A stretch of DNA of 64,000 nucleotides from VAZQ01 sp963712565 (GTDB lineage: Bacteria > Pseudomonadota > Alphaproteobacteria > Rhizobiales > Xanthobacteraceae), in the NCBI GenBank assembly GCA_963712565.1, contig CAVQIP010000081.1:127832-191831 (forward strand), given 5' to 3'. The position numbers were made by a program, and so were the translations under genes. The notes under the pieces were generated by a model. That model ran no database searches. It saw only the letters and a list, made by a program, of their open reading frames with translations, and was not told the origin of the DNA. How positions within the stretch are numbered: position 1 is the stretch's first letter; the number at the start of each line of letters is the position of its first letter. This document shows, one piece after another, positions 45,456 to 54,215 of this stretch.

Positions 45456-47180
45456 TCAATGAATTTCCGGCTCGGGAACCTGTCCCTTGCCGGCGAGGAA
45501 ATCGAAGTCGCAGCCCTCGTCGGCTTGGCCGATATGGGCGGAGAACATGGCGCCGTAGCCGCGAACATACCTTGGCGCAGGTTGTTTCCAGGCCGCGCGC
45601 CGGCGGTTGAGCTCCTCCTCTCCGACATGCAGGTGGATGCGGCGCGCCGCCACGTCCACTTCGATGCCGTCGCCGCTGTGCACGAATGCCAATGGGCCGC
45701 CGACGAAGCTCTCCGGCGCCACGTGCAAAATGCAGGCGCCATAGCTGGTGCCGCTCATGCGTCCGTCGGAGATGCGCACCATGTCGCGCACGCCCGCCTG
45801 CACCAGCTTTTTCGGGATCGGCAGCATGCCCCATTCCGGCATGCCGGGGCCGCCCTTGGGGCCGGCATTCTTGAGCACAATGACGTGGTCCGGCGTGACC
45901 GCGAGATCGTCGCGCTCGATTTCCCGCGCCATGTGATTGTAGTCCTCGAATGCAAGCGCCGGGCCGCTGTGTTTGAGAAATCGCTGATCCGCCGCTGCCG
46001 GCTTCATCACGCAACCGCGCGGCGCCAGGTTGCCGGTGAGGACGGCGGTCGCGCCTTCGGCATAGATCGGATCGGCCAGCGAATGGATGACGTCGGGCAG
46101 ATAGACTTCCGCCCCGGCGATATTTTCGCCCAGTGTCTTTCCCGTCACCGTTACACAGGAGAGATCGAGCCGGTCCTTCAGTTGCCGCATCAAGGCGCGC
46201 AAGCCCCCGGCATAGAAGAAATCCTCCATCAAGTATTTTCCGGACGGCCGCACATTGGCGAGCACGGGAATCTCGCGCGAGATCTGGTCGAAACGCTGCA
46301 TGTCGAGGGCAACGCCGGCGCGGCGCGCCATCGCGATCACATGGATGATGGCGTTGGTCGAGCCGCCCATGGCCATGTGGACCTTGATCGCGTTGTCGAA
46401 CGCGGCCGGCGTCAGGATGCGATCGAGGGTGAGATCCTCCCACACCATGTCGACGATGCGGCGGCCGGCGACGCCGCACATGCGCGGATGGCTCGAATCG
46501 GCCGCCGGGATCGAGGACGCGCCGGGCAGCGTCAGTCCGAGCGCTTCCGCGATCGCCATCATGGTCGCTGCGGTGCCCATGACCATGCAGGTACCGAAGG
46601 AGCGGGCGATGCCGCTTTCCATCTCGTTCCACTGCTCTTCCGTGATGTTGCCTGCGCGCTTCTCGGTCCAGTATTTCCACACGTCGGAGCCGGAGCCGAG
46701 GTACTCGCCGCGCCAGTTGCCGCGCAGCATGGGACCCGCCGGCACGTAGATCGCAGGTATCCCCATGCTGATCGCGCCCATGACCAACCCGGGCGTGGTC
46801 TTGTCGCAACCGCCGAGCAGCACCGCGCCATCGAGCGGGTGGCTGCGCAAGAGCTCTTCCGCCTCCATGGCGAGAAAATTACGGTAGAGCATGGTCGAGG
46901 GCTTGACGAAGGGTTCCGCCAGCGACATCGCCGGCAACTCGATCGGAAAGCCGCCGGCCTGCAGCACGCCGCGCTTGACGTTCTCGGCGCGCGCGCGCAG
47001 GTGCGCGTGGCAGGAGTTGATCTCGCTCCAGGTATTGATGATGCCGATGACTGGGCGGCCGGCCCAGTCTTCGGCATCGTACCCGAACTGGCGCAGGCGC
47101 GAACGATGACCGAACGAGCGCAGATCACTGACGCCGAGCCAGCGATGGCTGCGCAACTCTTCGGGACGCTTACGGCTCAT
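45456..47180 (-). CDS. IlvD/Edd family dehydratase (sugar-acid dehydratase-like)
   Basis: 574 residues from ATG 47180. Signatures: NTWSEINSCHAHL, LLGGCDKTTPGL and SFGTCMVMGTAATM with iron-sulfur cysteines, and the late GRMSGTSYGACILHVAPES. Length and the opening RKRPEELRSHRWLGV resemble L-arabinonate/hexonate dehydratases rather than housekeeping IlvD. It dehydrates an aldonic or dihydroxy acid. The neighbouring LLM and VOC genes suggest a catabolic setting. The frame extends upstream to 47342 over the divergent gene's start and is trimmed. Confidence 0.88.
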   Translation of the reverse strand: MSRKRPEELRSHRWLGVSDLRSFGHRSRLRQFGYDAEDWAGRPVIGIINTWSEINSCHAHLRARAENVKRGVLQAGGFPIELPAMSLAEPFVKPSTMLYRNFLAMEAEELLRSHPLDGAVLLGGCDKTTPGLVMGAISMGIPAIYVPAGPMLRGNWRGEYLGSGSDVWKYWTEKRAGNITEEQWNEMESGIARSFGTCMVMGTAATMMAIAEALGLTLPGASSIPAADSSHPRMCGVAGRRIVDMVWEDLTLDRILTPAAFDNAIKVHMAMGGSTNAIIHVIAMARRAGVALDMQRFDQISREIPVLANVRPSGKYLMEDFFYAGGLRALMRQLKDRLDLSCVTVTGKTLGENIAGAEVYLPDVIHSLADPIYAEGATAVLTGNLAPRGCVMKPAAADQRFLKHSGPALAFEDYNHMAREIERDDLAVTPDHVIVLKNAGPKGGPGMPEWGMLPIPKKLVQAGVRDMVRISDGRMSGTSYGACILHVAPESFVGGPLAFVHSGDGIEVDVAARRIHLHVGEEELNRRRAAWKQPAPRYVRGYGAMFSAHIGQADEGCDFDFLAGKGQVPEPEIH

Positions 47181-47230
47181 GGAGACGATCCGGGGGTGGG
47201 CGGCGCACTCTACCCTGCCCCGCGCCAAAC

Positions 47231-48766
47231 ATGAAGAGGACGACGATGATCCCCGGCGAACGCCGCGAGCCTGCTGCACGAAGCTGGAGGACCTCCATCC
47301 CGGGCGCGCTCGGCAGGACCATTTCCTCTGCTGCGGCAGCACCCGCGGCGATGCGGCGAAAACTATTCTCCGGCGGCGCCAGGATCGTTTTCGGTTTGCT
47401 CGTCTTTTCGATTCTGGTCACGGCGATTCTGCTGCGGCCGCCGAAATGGCTCAGCGACTTCGATCAATCGTTCTATCTGACCATTGCCTATGATCTCGCG
47501 CATCACGGTGTGTTCAGCAATGGCATGTTCGACGCGGTCGATAGCACGGTCGCAACGCCGCCGCCGGGTACTTTCTTTGCGCCGCTCTACCCTTGGCTCA
47601 TCGTCGGTGCGGCCAAGATCGACGACCGTTTCGCCGCGGCGGTCGATTGCAGCGTGGAGGCCAATCACAAGGTGCGGGACGGCGCCGAATGCGAGGTCTA
47701 CGCGCGACCCATGCACCTCCTGCACGCCGCATTTCTTGCCCTCGGCGTGCTCGCAATTGCGCTTGCCGCCGAGCTCATATTCTCGAGCAGTGCGGTGTTC
47801 TGGCTCGCGGGCATTCTCGCGACGCTTGCGCTTCTGCCCGACGCCGATTTGTTCTCGTTCGTAATGACCGAGAGCATCACGTTTTCGCTCTACAGCATCG
47901 CGGCGCTGGCGCTGGTATTGGCATTGAAGGCGCCGCGCATCCGCAACGTCGTGCTTGCGGGAGGCCTGTTCGGGCTGCTGTGCCTCACGCGGGCATCTTT
48001 CGTCGTGCTGGCGCCACTCGGGGTCGGATTGATCGTGGTCAACGGCAGATGGCTGTCGCCTGCGCCCTGGCGATCGATCTTGAGCCAGGCGCTCGCGTTC
48101 GCGCTCGCATGGCTGTTGGTCGTCGGGCCGTGGATCGTTCGCAACGGCGTCTCGGTCGGAAAGTGGGAACTGACGGAGGAATACGGCTCCGCCACGCTGA
48201 TCGAACGTTTCGCTTTCGACGACATGAGCGCGCGGGAATTCCTGCTGGCATTCCCGTATTGCCTGCCGGCGATCGGCGCGCCCGTGGTCAACCGGGTGTT
48301 CGGCCCCGAGGCCATGGCAAGGTTCGTCTATTACACGCCGAACAGCTTTTTCCACGTCGGCCGTTTGCATCGCGACAAGCTGGTCGAGGCTCACGGCCGG
48401 CTCGATCCGCTGATCAATGACTTGATCCGCGACGAGATGCGGCAGAGGGGGTGGCGCTACCTTCTGGTCAGCCTGCCCTTGGCCTGGTGCGGAATGTGGG
48501 TCGGAGGACTGCTCGGGCTCGTGCTGGTGCCGCTGTTCGCGTGCGCCTGCATCGCCGCGCTACGCCGGTCGAAACCCCTGTTCCTGCTTTACGCCGCGCC
48601 CGCCGTGGTGATGCTCGGACTGCACGCCGCGGTCGCCAACCATTACACGCGTTACAATCTCATCTTGATCGGCCCGTTTTCCGCCGGCGCCGCCTGGATC
48701 ATCGCGCGGACGACGTCATCCGTCATGGAACGGCGCCGGTCGCAAGCCGCGGAACCGTACGGCTAG
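47231..48766 (+). CDS. GT39-like polytopic membrane glycosyltransferase
   Basis: 511 residues with about ten membrane helices. After a variable N-terminus, WLSDFDQSFYLTIAYDLAHHG supplies the acidic residue of the first periplasmic loop, and FFAPLYPWLIVG follows, the layout of dolichyl-phosphate-mannose/ArnT-type transferases. It would transfer a sugar from a polyprenyl carrier. An ATG at 47351 (MRRKLFSGG) is a possible shorter start, better matching a membrane-entry N-terminus. It diverges from the dehydratase gene across 50 bases. Confidence 0.75.
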   Translation: MKRTTMIPGERREPAARSWRTSIPGALGRTISSAAAAPAAMRRKLFSGGARIVFGLLVFSILVTAILLRPPKWLSDFDQSFYLTIAYDLAHHGVFSNGMFDAVDSTVATPPPGTFFAPLYPWLIVGAAKIDDRFAAAVDCSVEANHKVRDGAECEVYARPMHLLHAAFLALGVLAIALAAELIFSSSAVFWLAGILATLALLPDADLFSFVMTESITFSLYSIAALALVLALKAPRIRNVVLAGGLFGLLCLTRASFVVLAPLGVGLIVVNGRWLSPAPWRSILSQALAFALAWLLVVGPWIVRNGVSVGKWELTEEYGSATLIERFAFDDMSAREFLLAFPYCLPAIGAPVVNRVFGPEAMARFVYYTPNSFFHVGRLHRDKLVEAHGRLDPLINDLIRDEMRQRGWRYLLVSLPLAWCGMWVGGLLGLVLVPLFACACIAALRRSKPLFLLYAAPAVVMLGLHAAVANHYTRYNLILIGPFSAGAAWIIARTTSSVMERRRSQAAEPYG

Positions 48767-48903
48767 AGCCGGGATGACTTTCTCCGCGTTCTCGGCGCAT
48801 GATACTGGCTCGCGATAACCCCTGCCCACCTATCGGGAGCACTGGGCGCCAGCAGCGGCAAAGCCGGAGGCGGCCGGACTGCGGCGGCGCCAAGCTCCTG
48901 CGC

Positions 48904-49714
48904 CTATTCCAGCGACACGCCGCCCTCCTTGATCACCTTGGCCCATTTGTCGGTTTCGGAGGCGACCAGTTTCCCGAAGTCGGCCGGGGTGCCCGGGATC
49001 AGCATGCCGCCGAGCTCCGAAAGGCGAACCTTGCTCTGCGGGTCGGCGAGACCGGCGTTGATCTCCTAGCTGAGCTTGTCGATGATCTCCGGCGGCGTAC
49101 CCTTCGGCACGCCCACGCCGTAGAACGCGCTGGCCTCGTAACCCGGCACCGTCTCGGCGACGGTCGGAACGTCCGGGAGCGCATCAGACCGCACATTCGT
49201 CGTCACAGCGAGGGCGCGCAGCTTGCCAGCCCGAATATGCGGCAGCGAAGGCGGCATGTTGTCGAAGATCACCTGCACCGTACCGCTGATCATGTCGGTC
49301 AGCGCGGGCGCCGCACCCTTGTATGGAATATTGGTGAGCTGGACGCCGGTCATCATCTTGAACAGCTCGCCGGAGAGATGGACCGACGTGCCGTTCCCCG
49401 AGGTCGCCCAATTGATCTTGCCCGGATTGGCCTTGGCATAGGCAATGAACTCGGCAACCGTCTTGCCCGGGACCGACGGGTTCACCTCCATCACGTTCAG
49501 CACCCGCATGATGCCGGCAACCGGCACGATGTCCTGGAGGAAGTTGAAGGACAGCTTCCGATAGAGCGTCGTATTGATCGCGTTGGCCGGATGGACCAGC
49601 AGCAGCGTGTATCCGTCGGGGCGGCGTGGATGTCGGCCTCGGTGCCGATATTGTTGCCCGCTCTCGCCTTGTTCTCGATGACGAATGCTGTCCGCCGTTC
49701 GGACAGCCTTGCCC
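48904..49714 (-). pseudogene. Bug-type tripartite tricarboxylate transporter substrate-binding protein, 5'-truncated and broken
   Basis: The sequence FVIENK...AGNNIGTEADIHAAP and DGYTLLLVHPANAINTTLYR through NIPYKGAAPALTDMISG and GYEASAFYGVGVPKGTPP is typical Bug protein. The first ~65-70 residues and signal peptide are gone, replaced by the TAXI fragment. A missing base between HAAP and DGYT shifts the frame, and TAG follows DKLS at about 49068; translation beyond it resumes EINAGLADPQSKVRLSEL to a stop at 48904. Two separate lesions plus truncation indicate a real pseudogene. Confidence 0.85.
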
Positions 49715-50326
49715 ATCGCGAGCCGCCGCGAGGTCCATGACTGCGCCGGCAGGGATCTGGGTCGTGAGGCCGAAGGCGACGGCGTGGCCGTCCTGCATTT
49801 GGGTGACGGAATCCGTATAACCGACCAAGCTCACTTTCAGGTCGTTATAGGTGATGCCGTTCACTTCGAGGAACTGGCGCGTGATCTGTTCGCCGGTATT
49901 GCCGCGTTGCTGGGTCGTGATGCTCTTGCCTTTGAGGTCTGCGGCCTTGTCGATGCCGGCATTGGCCAGCACGATGAAGTGGAAGTATTGCGGATACAGC
50001 GTCGCGACATTGCAGACGTTGTCATGCGGCTTGTTGAACGGCGGCTTGCCGGACATGGCATCGACCGTCGAGATCGAATTACCGAAGCCGACATCGGCCT
50101 TGGCCTCCTCGACGCCGCGCACATTGGCGATGCCGGCTCCCGGGAGCACCTGTACCGCTAACCCCGGCACGGCCTTTTCCCACATGTCCTTGAGCTGTCC
50201 GCCGAGAGGAATCCACGATCCGCCCTGCGGCCCGGTCATGAGTTTGAGATCGACCGCTTGCGCAGGACCTGCAAGCGCGAGCGCGAGGCCAAAGCTTAGG
50301 GTGGTAGCTTTCATATTCGATTTCAT
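49715..50326 (-). pseudogene. TAXI family TRAP transporter binding protein, 3'-truncated
   Basis: From ATG 50326 (GAGGGAA upstream) 204 residues read as a TAXI solute-binding protein: signal peptide ending AGPAQA, MTGPQGGSWIPLGGQL, GAGIANVRGVEEAKADVGFG, and FGLTTQIPAGAVMDLAAARD. At 49714 similarity stops and Bug-family sequence begins. The reading frame stays open to 49184 as a nonsense tail. No TRAP membrane component gene is nearby. The break looks like a deletion joining two binding-protein genes. Confidence 0.85.
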
Positions 50327-50578
50327 GACGTTCCCTCTGCGTGATGAGCCGGATATGGCCGGCTTTTGCTGTTGCCTGGGTGACGCGTTGTTCTCAATTC
50401 TGACGAAAGGTACGCGGCATCAATGGCCTCGCACAAGAGTATTTGCGCGGCTCGCCGGCAGGCTTTGGAAGCGCGAACGTCGACTATAGTCGAATGCAAC
50501 CACGCGTCCGGCACTCTTGGATTTCGTTATGCCGAGGGGCCCTGCCCTTGCCCGCGCTGCGGCCTGCGGGCGCTCAAA

Positions 50579-51061
50579 TCAGCCGCTTGCCCGAATGCCG
50601 AACGCCCGTTGCAACAGGTGGATGCCGGCGGCGATGCGGCGACCTTTGCTCGAAAGCCTGAGCCCGTCGCCTCCCCGCTCGGCCATGTCCTGCTCGAGCA
50701 GTATTGCCACCCGTCGTCCGAAGCTGTCTTCTTCGATGTAGCGCGCGAGCAGTTCCCGCTCCGGCAGGGCATGATCGGCGGCTTTCGACAGGTCGCCCAG
50801 CATCCGCAACGACACCGACTTGTAGAGCGCACCGAACACCATCAGCAGGGACAACGTCAAAAAGCCGTACGCGGCCGACAATGGCCAGAACGCCACGCGC
50901 ATGGGCATCGCGGCCGATACCACGAGCAGGGCGACATAGATCGCTGCCGCGGCACCGATCACGATGACGGCGGGCGATCGGCTGACGACGCGCAGCAGAA
51001 CCAGCAAGACCGCAAGCCAAAGGAGCACGCCCGCCGCCGCCAACACGAATGCAGCGCTCAT
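50579..51061 (-). CDS. Hypothetical membrane protein
   Basis: 160 residues from ATG 51061. Three predicted membrane helices (AFVLAAAGVLLWLAVLLVLL; VIVIGAAAAIYVALLVVSAA; FLTLSLLMVFGALYKS), then a soluble tail with ALPERELLARYIEEDSFGRR and AAGIHLLQRAFGI. No family is recognised. Its start overlaps the upstream gene's stop in TGATG, so translation is coupled. The tail ends in cytoplasm-like sequence. Probably accessory to the glycosyltransferase upstream. Confidence 0.7.
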   Translation of the reverse strand: MSAAFVLAAAGVLLWLAVLLVLLRVVSRSPAVIVIGAAAAIYVALLVVSAAMPMRVAFWPLSAAYGFLTLSLLMVFGALYKSVSLRMLGDLSKAADHALPERELLARYIEEDSFGRRVAILLEQDMAERGGDGLRLSSKGRRIAAGIHLLQRAFGIRASG

Positions 51062-51592
51062 CCCGTGACCTTCAGCCCGAGCACGGCGATCGCCGCACGA
51101 TAGAGCAGCGCGATGATCGCGCCGGGAAGCGTGAGGACGATTAAATCACCTTGCCGGCGCACGAGCCGCGTCGAGATGAGTCCGCCGAGCCGGTGACGCA
51201 TGATCCAGCCCAGGCCCTGTCCTTGCCGGTAGCTCGCCGCCAGCGCCGCGTCAGTCATCGGACCTGCGCCGCGGAACAGCGTCAACAACAGCCCGAGCGT
51301 ATAGCCCCTCGAGAGCAGCGCCCACGCCTCGAGGTAGACGAGCAGCGCGCCGGCCAAGATCATGATCGACGTCGCCAATTCCGGCGCGGTCAGCGCAGGA
51401 CCGCCGGCGAAGCGCAGCCGCGATCGCCCAGAGCGCGACGACGATCACGCTGCTCGCGAGAAATTGCAACGCGTTGCGGCTCCGCAACGCCGGCAGCCGC
51501 GACAGCACGGCCAGCACGGCCGGAAACAGTACCGCGGCCAGGAGCGAGCTCAGCACGCCAGCACCGGCGGCAAAATCCAGATGACCGATCAC
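51058..51592 (-). pseudogene. Hypothetical membrane protein, frameshifted
   Basis: The ORF starting ATG 51592 (MIGHLDFAAGAGVLSSLLAA...SVIVVALWAIAAAL) loses its membrane character near 51413, and the next frame continues LRFAGGPALTAPELATSIM and ILAGALLVYLEAWALL to the stop at 51058. Joined by removal of one base, the product is about 177 residues with four to five helices. The two halves fit end to end, and the gene lies 29 bases after the glycosyltransferase and overlaps the next gene. Function unknown. A sequencing indel is a good alternative to true decay. Confidence 0.7.
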
Positions 51593-51621
51593 GGTCGGGT
51601 TCGTTCCTGTATTGGCCGACT

Positions 51622-53889
51622 CTATCGCCGCCGGCCGAGAAACCGCAGCGCCGGGAAACGCTGGCCGCCGGCTCGCAAGGGTGCGGTGAGCCGCCAGCTG
51701 GTCGACGACAGCATGGCGTCGATCTGCGTCTGCGACTGTTCATTCTCCCTGGCCCGCAGCTCAAGAGCCGCCTGCAACCCGTTTTTCTCCTCAATCTGCG
51801 CATTCAATTCGGCCGTAAAACGTTCGCGTTCGCGTTCGCGCTCGCGCTCGTTCTCGGCCGCCTGCAATTCGAGCGCGGCCTGCAGTTGCGCCTTCTCTGC
51901 AGCGGACGCATCGAGCAGTTGCGCCTTCTCTGCAGCGGCCGCATCGAGCTGAGATTTCAAATTCAGGCCATGCTCGAGCGTCCGCTCGTCGTACTCTCCG
52001 ATCCATCCCTCGACCGGGTGCTTGTCCGTCCACTTGCGCAGCAATGATCCTTTCGGGGGACGAAAAGCTTTATGAACGCCGCGATGAACTAGCATCGAAT
52101 TCCAGACGTGCAGGAACAGGGCGGATTCCGCCTTGGGCGCCAAGACCGCCGTTTTCGACGGACGCAGGAGGTCCAATGCCTGGCTGTAGTGGATGGGATA
52201 ACAGGCCGCAGCCGGAACCGCCCGGTCCAGATAGCCCAATTCGCTTAGCACTCGCGTCAGCAGGCGCGGGCCGGTATCGCCCCATTTGACCGCGTGGCCG
52301 AGCTTCATCGCTTGCTCCAGGCATCGCAGCATGACCGGGTGACGGGGCTCGAAATACATGGTCCCGCAAGCGACGAAGTCCGTATCCTGGCGGGCGAAGA
52401 AGTCGGTGAAGACGGGAATGCGGTCGGTAAGGCACACCACGTCGGTATCGATCCACCAACCGCCTTTTTCGGCCAGCAGCTTGTACCTGAAAAAGTTTGA
52501 AAACGCCGACGGCGACCCCTTCCCGAAACCCTCGGCCTGATAAACGAAGACCTCATCCCGGTCGACAAGCCGGGCGGCGTCGCACACCCGCACGCCGGCC
52601 GGAACAACAAGGTCTGCATCATAAGTGTAGAGGTCGACGGCATATCCGCAGTCGATGAAGGATTTCAGACAGAAGAGTTCATAGGGGGAGAGGGCCTCGC
52701 CATGCCAGAATGACTGGAATCGGTGCTGGGCTGGGCGGTTCCCATGCTCGGCAAAGCGGTTCTCATGTTCGGCAGGGCGGTTCTCGTGCGTGATCGTGCG
52801 TGCTTCCAGCCGATTGAGGACGGTGTCCGACGTCTCCGATTCCGCAGCGGTGGGAAGCGTAAAGGCAGCAGACGCCATGCGTGCTGCACGCAGCTCGCCG
52901 AGGAGAAAATCCATCATGTCCAAGACCGGCGGCAGCGCTGCAATATCGATGAGGTTTGTGTAGCGCAACTGCTCGTATGTCGGCGTCACCGGGTCGCGCA
53001 CCAGCACCTTCTGATGCGGTATTTGTCCCGGCTGAGTGTAAATATCGGCGTACAATAGCGCCGCTGCGGTGAGGTCGGCAGCCGAGACCGCGGGCTTGAC
53101 CTGCAGCTGCTTGAAAAACGTTCCGTAATGCCAACCCCAACTCGGATCGTAGTCCGATCGCGCGGTCCACGCGAGCCGGCACAGGATGGTGCGCAAGATG
53201 AACTGATCGATCGAGCGTACGGGAAAATGGGCAAGGCTCAGCCCTTCGAGCCGGCGCTCGGGAACCTGCTGGCCGTCGATACAAACTCCGTGATGACCTT
53301 CATTGAGCGAAAAGCCCGGTTGCTGGATTACCGCGCCGGGAATGATGACTTTGCCTATTTTGCAGCTGGCATCCGGAATTGTCTTGGCGCGATGCACGAT
53401 CCGGCGCAACGCGTCGATCTCGCTGAAATCGTCGATCTCGGTGGGCACGTAGTTGATGATGTCCGACAGTCCGATGCTTTCCCCGTCCAAATCGGCGAGC
53501 GCGGCCTCGAACGCGGCCCGGTCGCGAATGCGGAGGAACTCGTCGCAGTCCAAGGGAACTATGAAGTCCCAGGGATAGTCGTCAAACGCACGCTTGATGA
53601 GGTGCGTCATGTTGGGAGCTTGGTAGAAGATGCCGTAGTCTTCGCGGCTCAGCACCAAGGGCAATCCTTCCTCCGCCAATTTCCGGAGGATGTCGGAGGT
53701 CGTATCGGTGCTGCGATGGTCCAGAATGTAAAGGCGGTCGAAAAATGCCGCGTTGTGCCGAACGAAGGATTCAATGATGTCGCACTCGCTGCGAACCATG
53801 GTGACTGCAGCGAGGCGCATGTTTCCAGAACCTTGGACCACCGATCTCATGGGTGCAGCGACTGAGCCGGAGGAGTTCTCAATTTCCAT
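51622..53889 (-). CDS. Two-domain glycosyltransferase with coiled-coil tail
   Basis: 755 residues. Domain 1 (about 24-330) is GT2/GT92-like: MRLAAVTMVRSECDIIESFV, LDHRSTDTTSDIL and PLDCDEFLR (D114/D116). Domain 2 (about 390-640) is a GT32-like sugar transferase with FSNFFRYKLLAEKGGWW and IDTDVV (D481, D483). Between them lie three seven-residue repeats (ENRPAEH, ENRFAEH, GNRPAQH, 369-389). A charged coiled coil (about 650-735) ends the protein with SSTSWRLTAPLR. It likely adds sugars to a surface glycan. ATG 53889 is the longest start; 53850 and 53820 are alternatives. Confidence 0.85.
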   Translation of the reverse strand: MEIENSSGSVAAPMRSVVQGSGNMRLAAVTMVRSECDIIESFVRHNAAFFDRLYILDHRSTDTTSDILRKLAEEGLPLVLSREDYGIFYQAPNMTHLIKRAFDDYPWDFIVPLDCDEFLRIRDRAAFEAALADLDGESIGLSDIINYVPTEIDDFSEIDALRRIVHRAKTIPDASCKIGKVIIPGAVIQQPGFSLNEGHHGVCIDGQQVPERRLEGLSLAHFPVRSIDQFILRTILCRLAWTARSDYDPSWGWHYGTFFKQLQVKPAVSAADLTAAALLYADIYTQPGQIPHQKVLVRDPVTPTYEQLRYTNLIDIAALPPVLDMMDFLLGELRAARMASAAFTLPTAAESETSDTVLNRLEARTITHENRPAEHENRFAEHGNRPAQHRFQSFWHGEALSPYELFCLKSFIDCGYAVDLYTYDADLVVPAGVRVCDAARLVDRDEVFVYQAEGFGKGSPSAFSNFFRYKLLAEKGGWWIDTDVVCLTDRIPVFTDFFARQDTDFVACGTMYFEPRHPVMLRCLEQAMKLGHAVKWGDTGPRLLTRVLSELGYLDRAVPAAACYPIHYSQALDLLRPSKTAVLAPKAESALFLHVWNSMLVHRGVHKAFRPPKGSLLRKWTDKHPVEGWIGEYDERTLEHGLNLKSQLDAAAAEKAQLLDASAAEKAQLQAALELQAAENERERERERERFTAELNAQIEEKNGLQAALELRARENEQSQTQIDAMLSSTSWRLTAPLRAGGQRFPALRFLGRRR
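51882..51947 (-). repeat. Two near-identical 33-bp tandem repeats in the coiled-coil coding region
   Basis: Copies start at 51882 and 51915 and differ at one or two bases, encoding an 11-residue unit (AEKAQL...). An adjacent CGTTCG/CGCTCG run (about 51826-51850) encodes alternating Arg-Glu. Confidence 0.8.
52723..52785 (-). repeat. Three 21-bp tandem repeats between glycosyltransferase domains
   Basis: The 63 bases encode three seven-residue units ending in H, with consensus ENRPAEH. They form the linker between the two catalytic domains. Confidence 0.85.
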
Positions 53890-54082
53890 TCACGGCGGAA
53901 GTACGGCAACGCCGCCGCTGTACGTTCCGGCGGGCATGACCAGACGCTTGGCGGAAGCATGATCACCCGGCGCTACACTGAGCAAGCGGCACGTCGTCCG
54001 CCACCTCAAAAACCCGTTTTCGCTGCTCATTTCGGCGCGCACGAACGAGAAAAGGCCATTTGCGCAAAACGGTGGATAAAGC

Positions 54083-54159
54083 TGGTCGGAGTGGCAGGAT
54101 TTGAACCTGCGACCCCCTCGTCCCGAACGAGGTGCGCTACCAGACTGCGCTACACTCCG
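54083..54159 (-). tRNA. tRNA-Pro (anticodon CGG)
   Basis: 77 nt on the minus strand with encoded CCA (54083-54085) and discriminator A. Acceptor CGGAGTG/CACTCCG, anticodon stem CCTCG/CGAGG with loop TTCGGGA (anticodon CGG), T arm GCAGG-TTCAAAT-CCTGC. All stems pair. Confidence 0.97.
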
Positions 54160-54215
54160 ACTGGTGGCCGGTCTTATAACTACGTCCCCGCAGCGCCGCA
54201 AGCATGGGTGACCGG

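Noticed and set aside
45324..47234. 636-codon plus ORF
   Set aside because: Antisense to the dehydratase and LLM genes, which have full family motifs.
49068..49070. In-frame stop as a selenocysteine codon, given SelD in the window
   Set aside because: The stop is TAG, not TGA, and the gene has a frameshift too; no SECIS or Sec machinery is visible.
51826..51947. CRISPR-like repeats
   Set aside because: Short in-frame repeats inside a coiled-coil coding region with no spacers.
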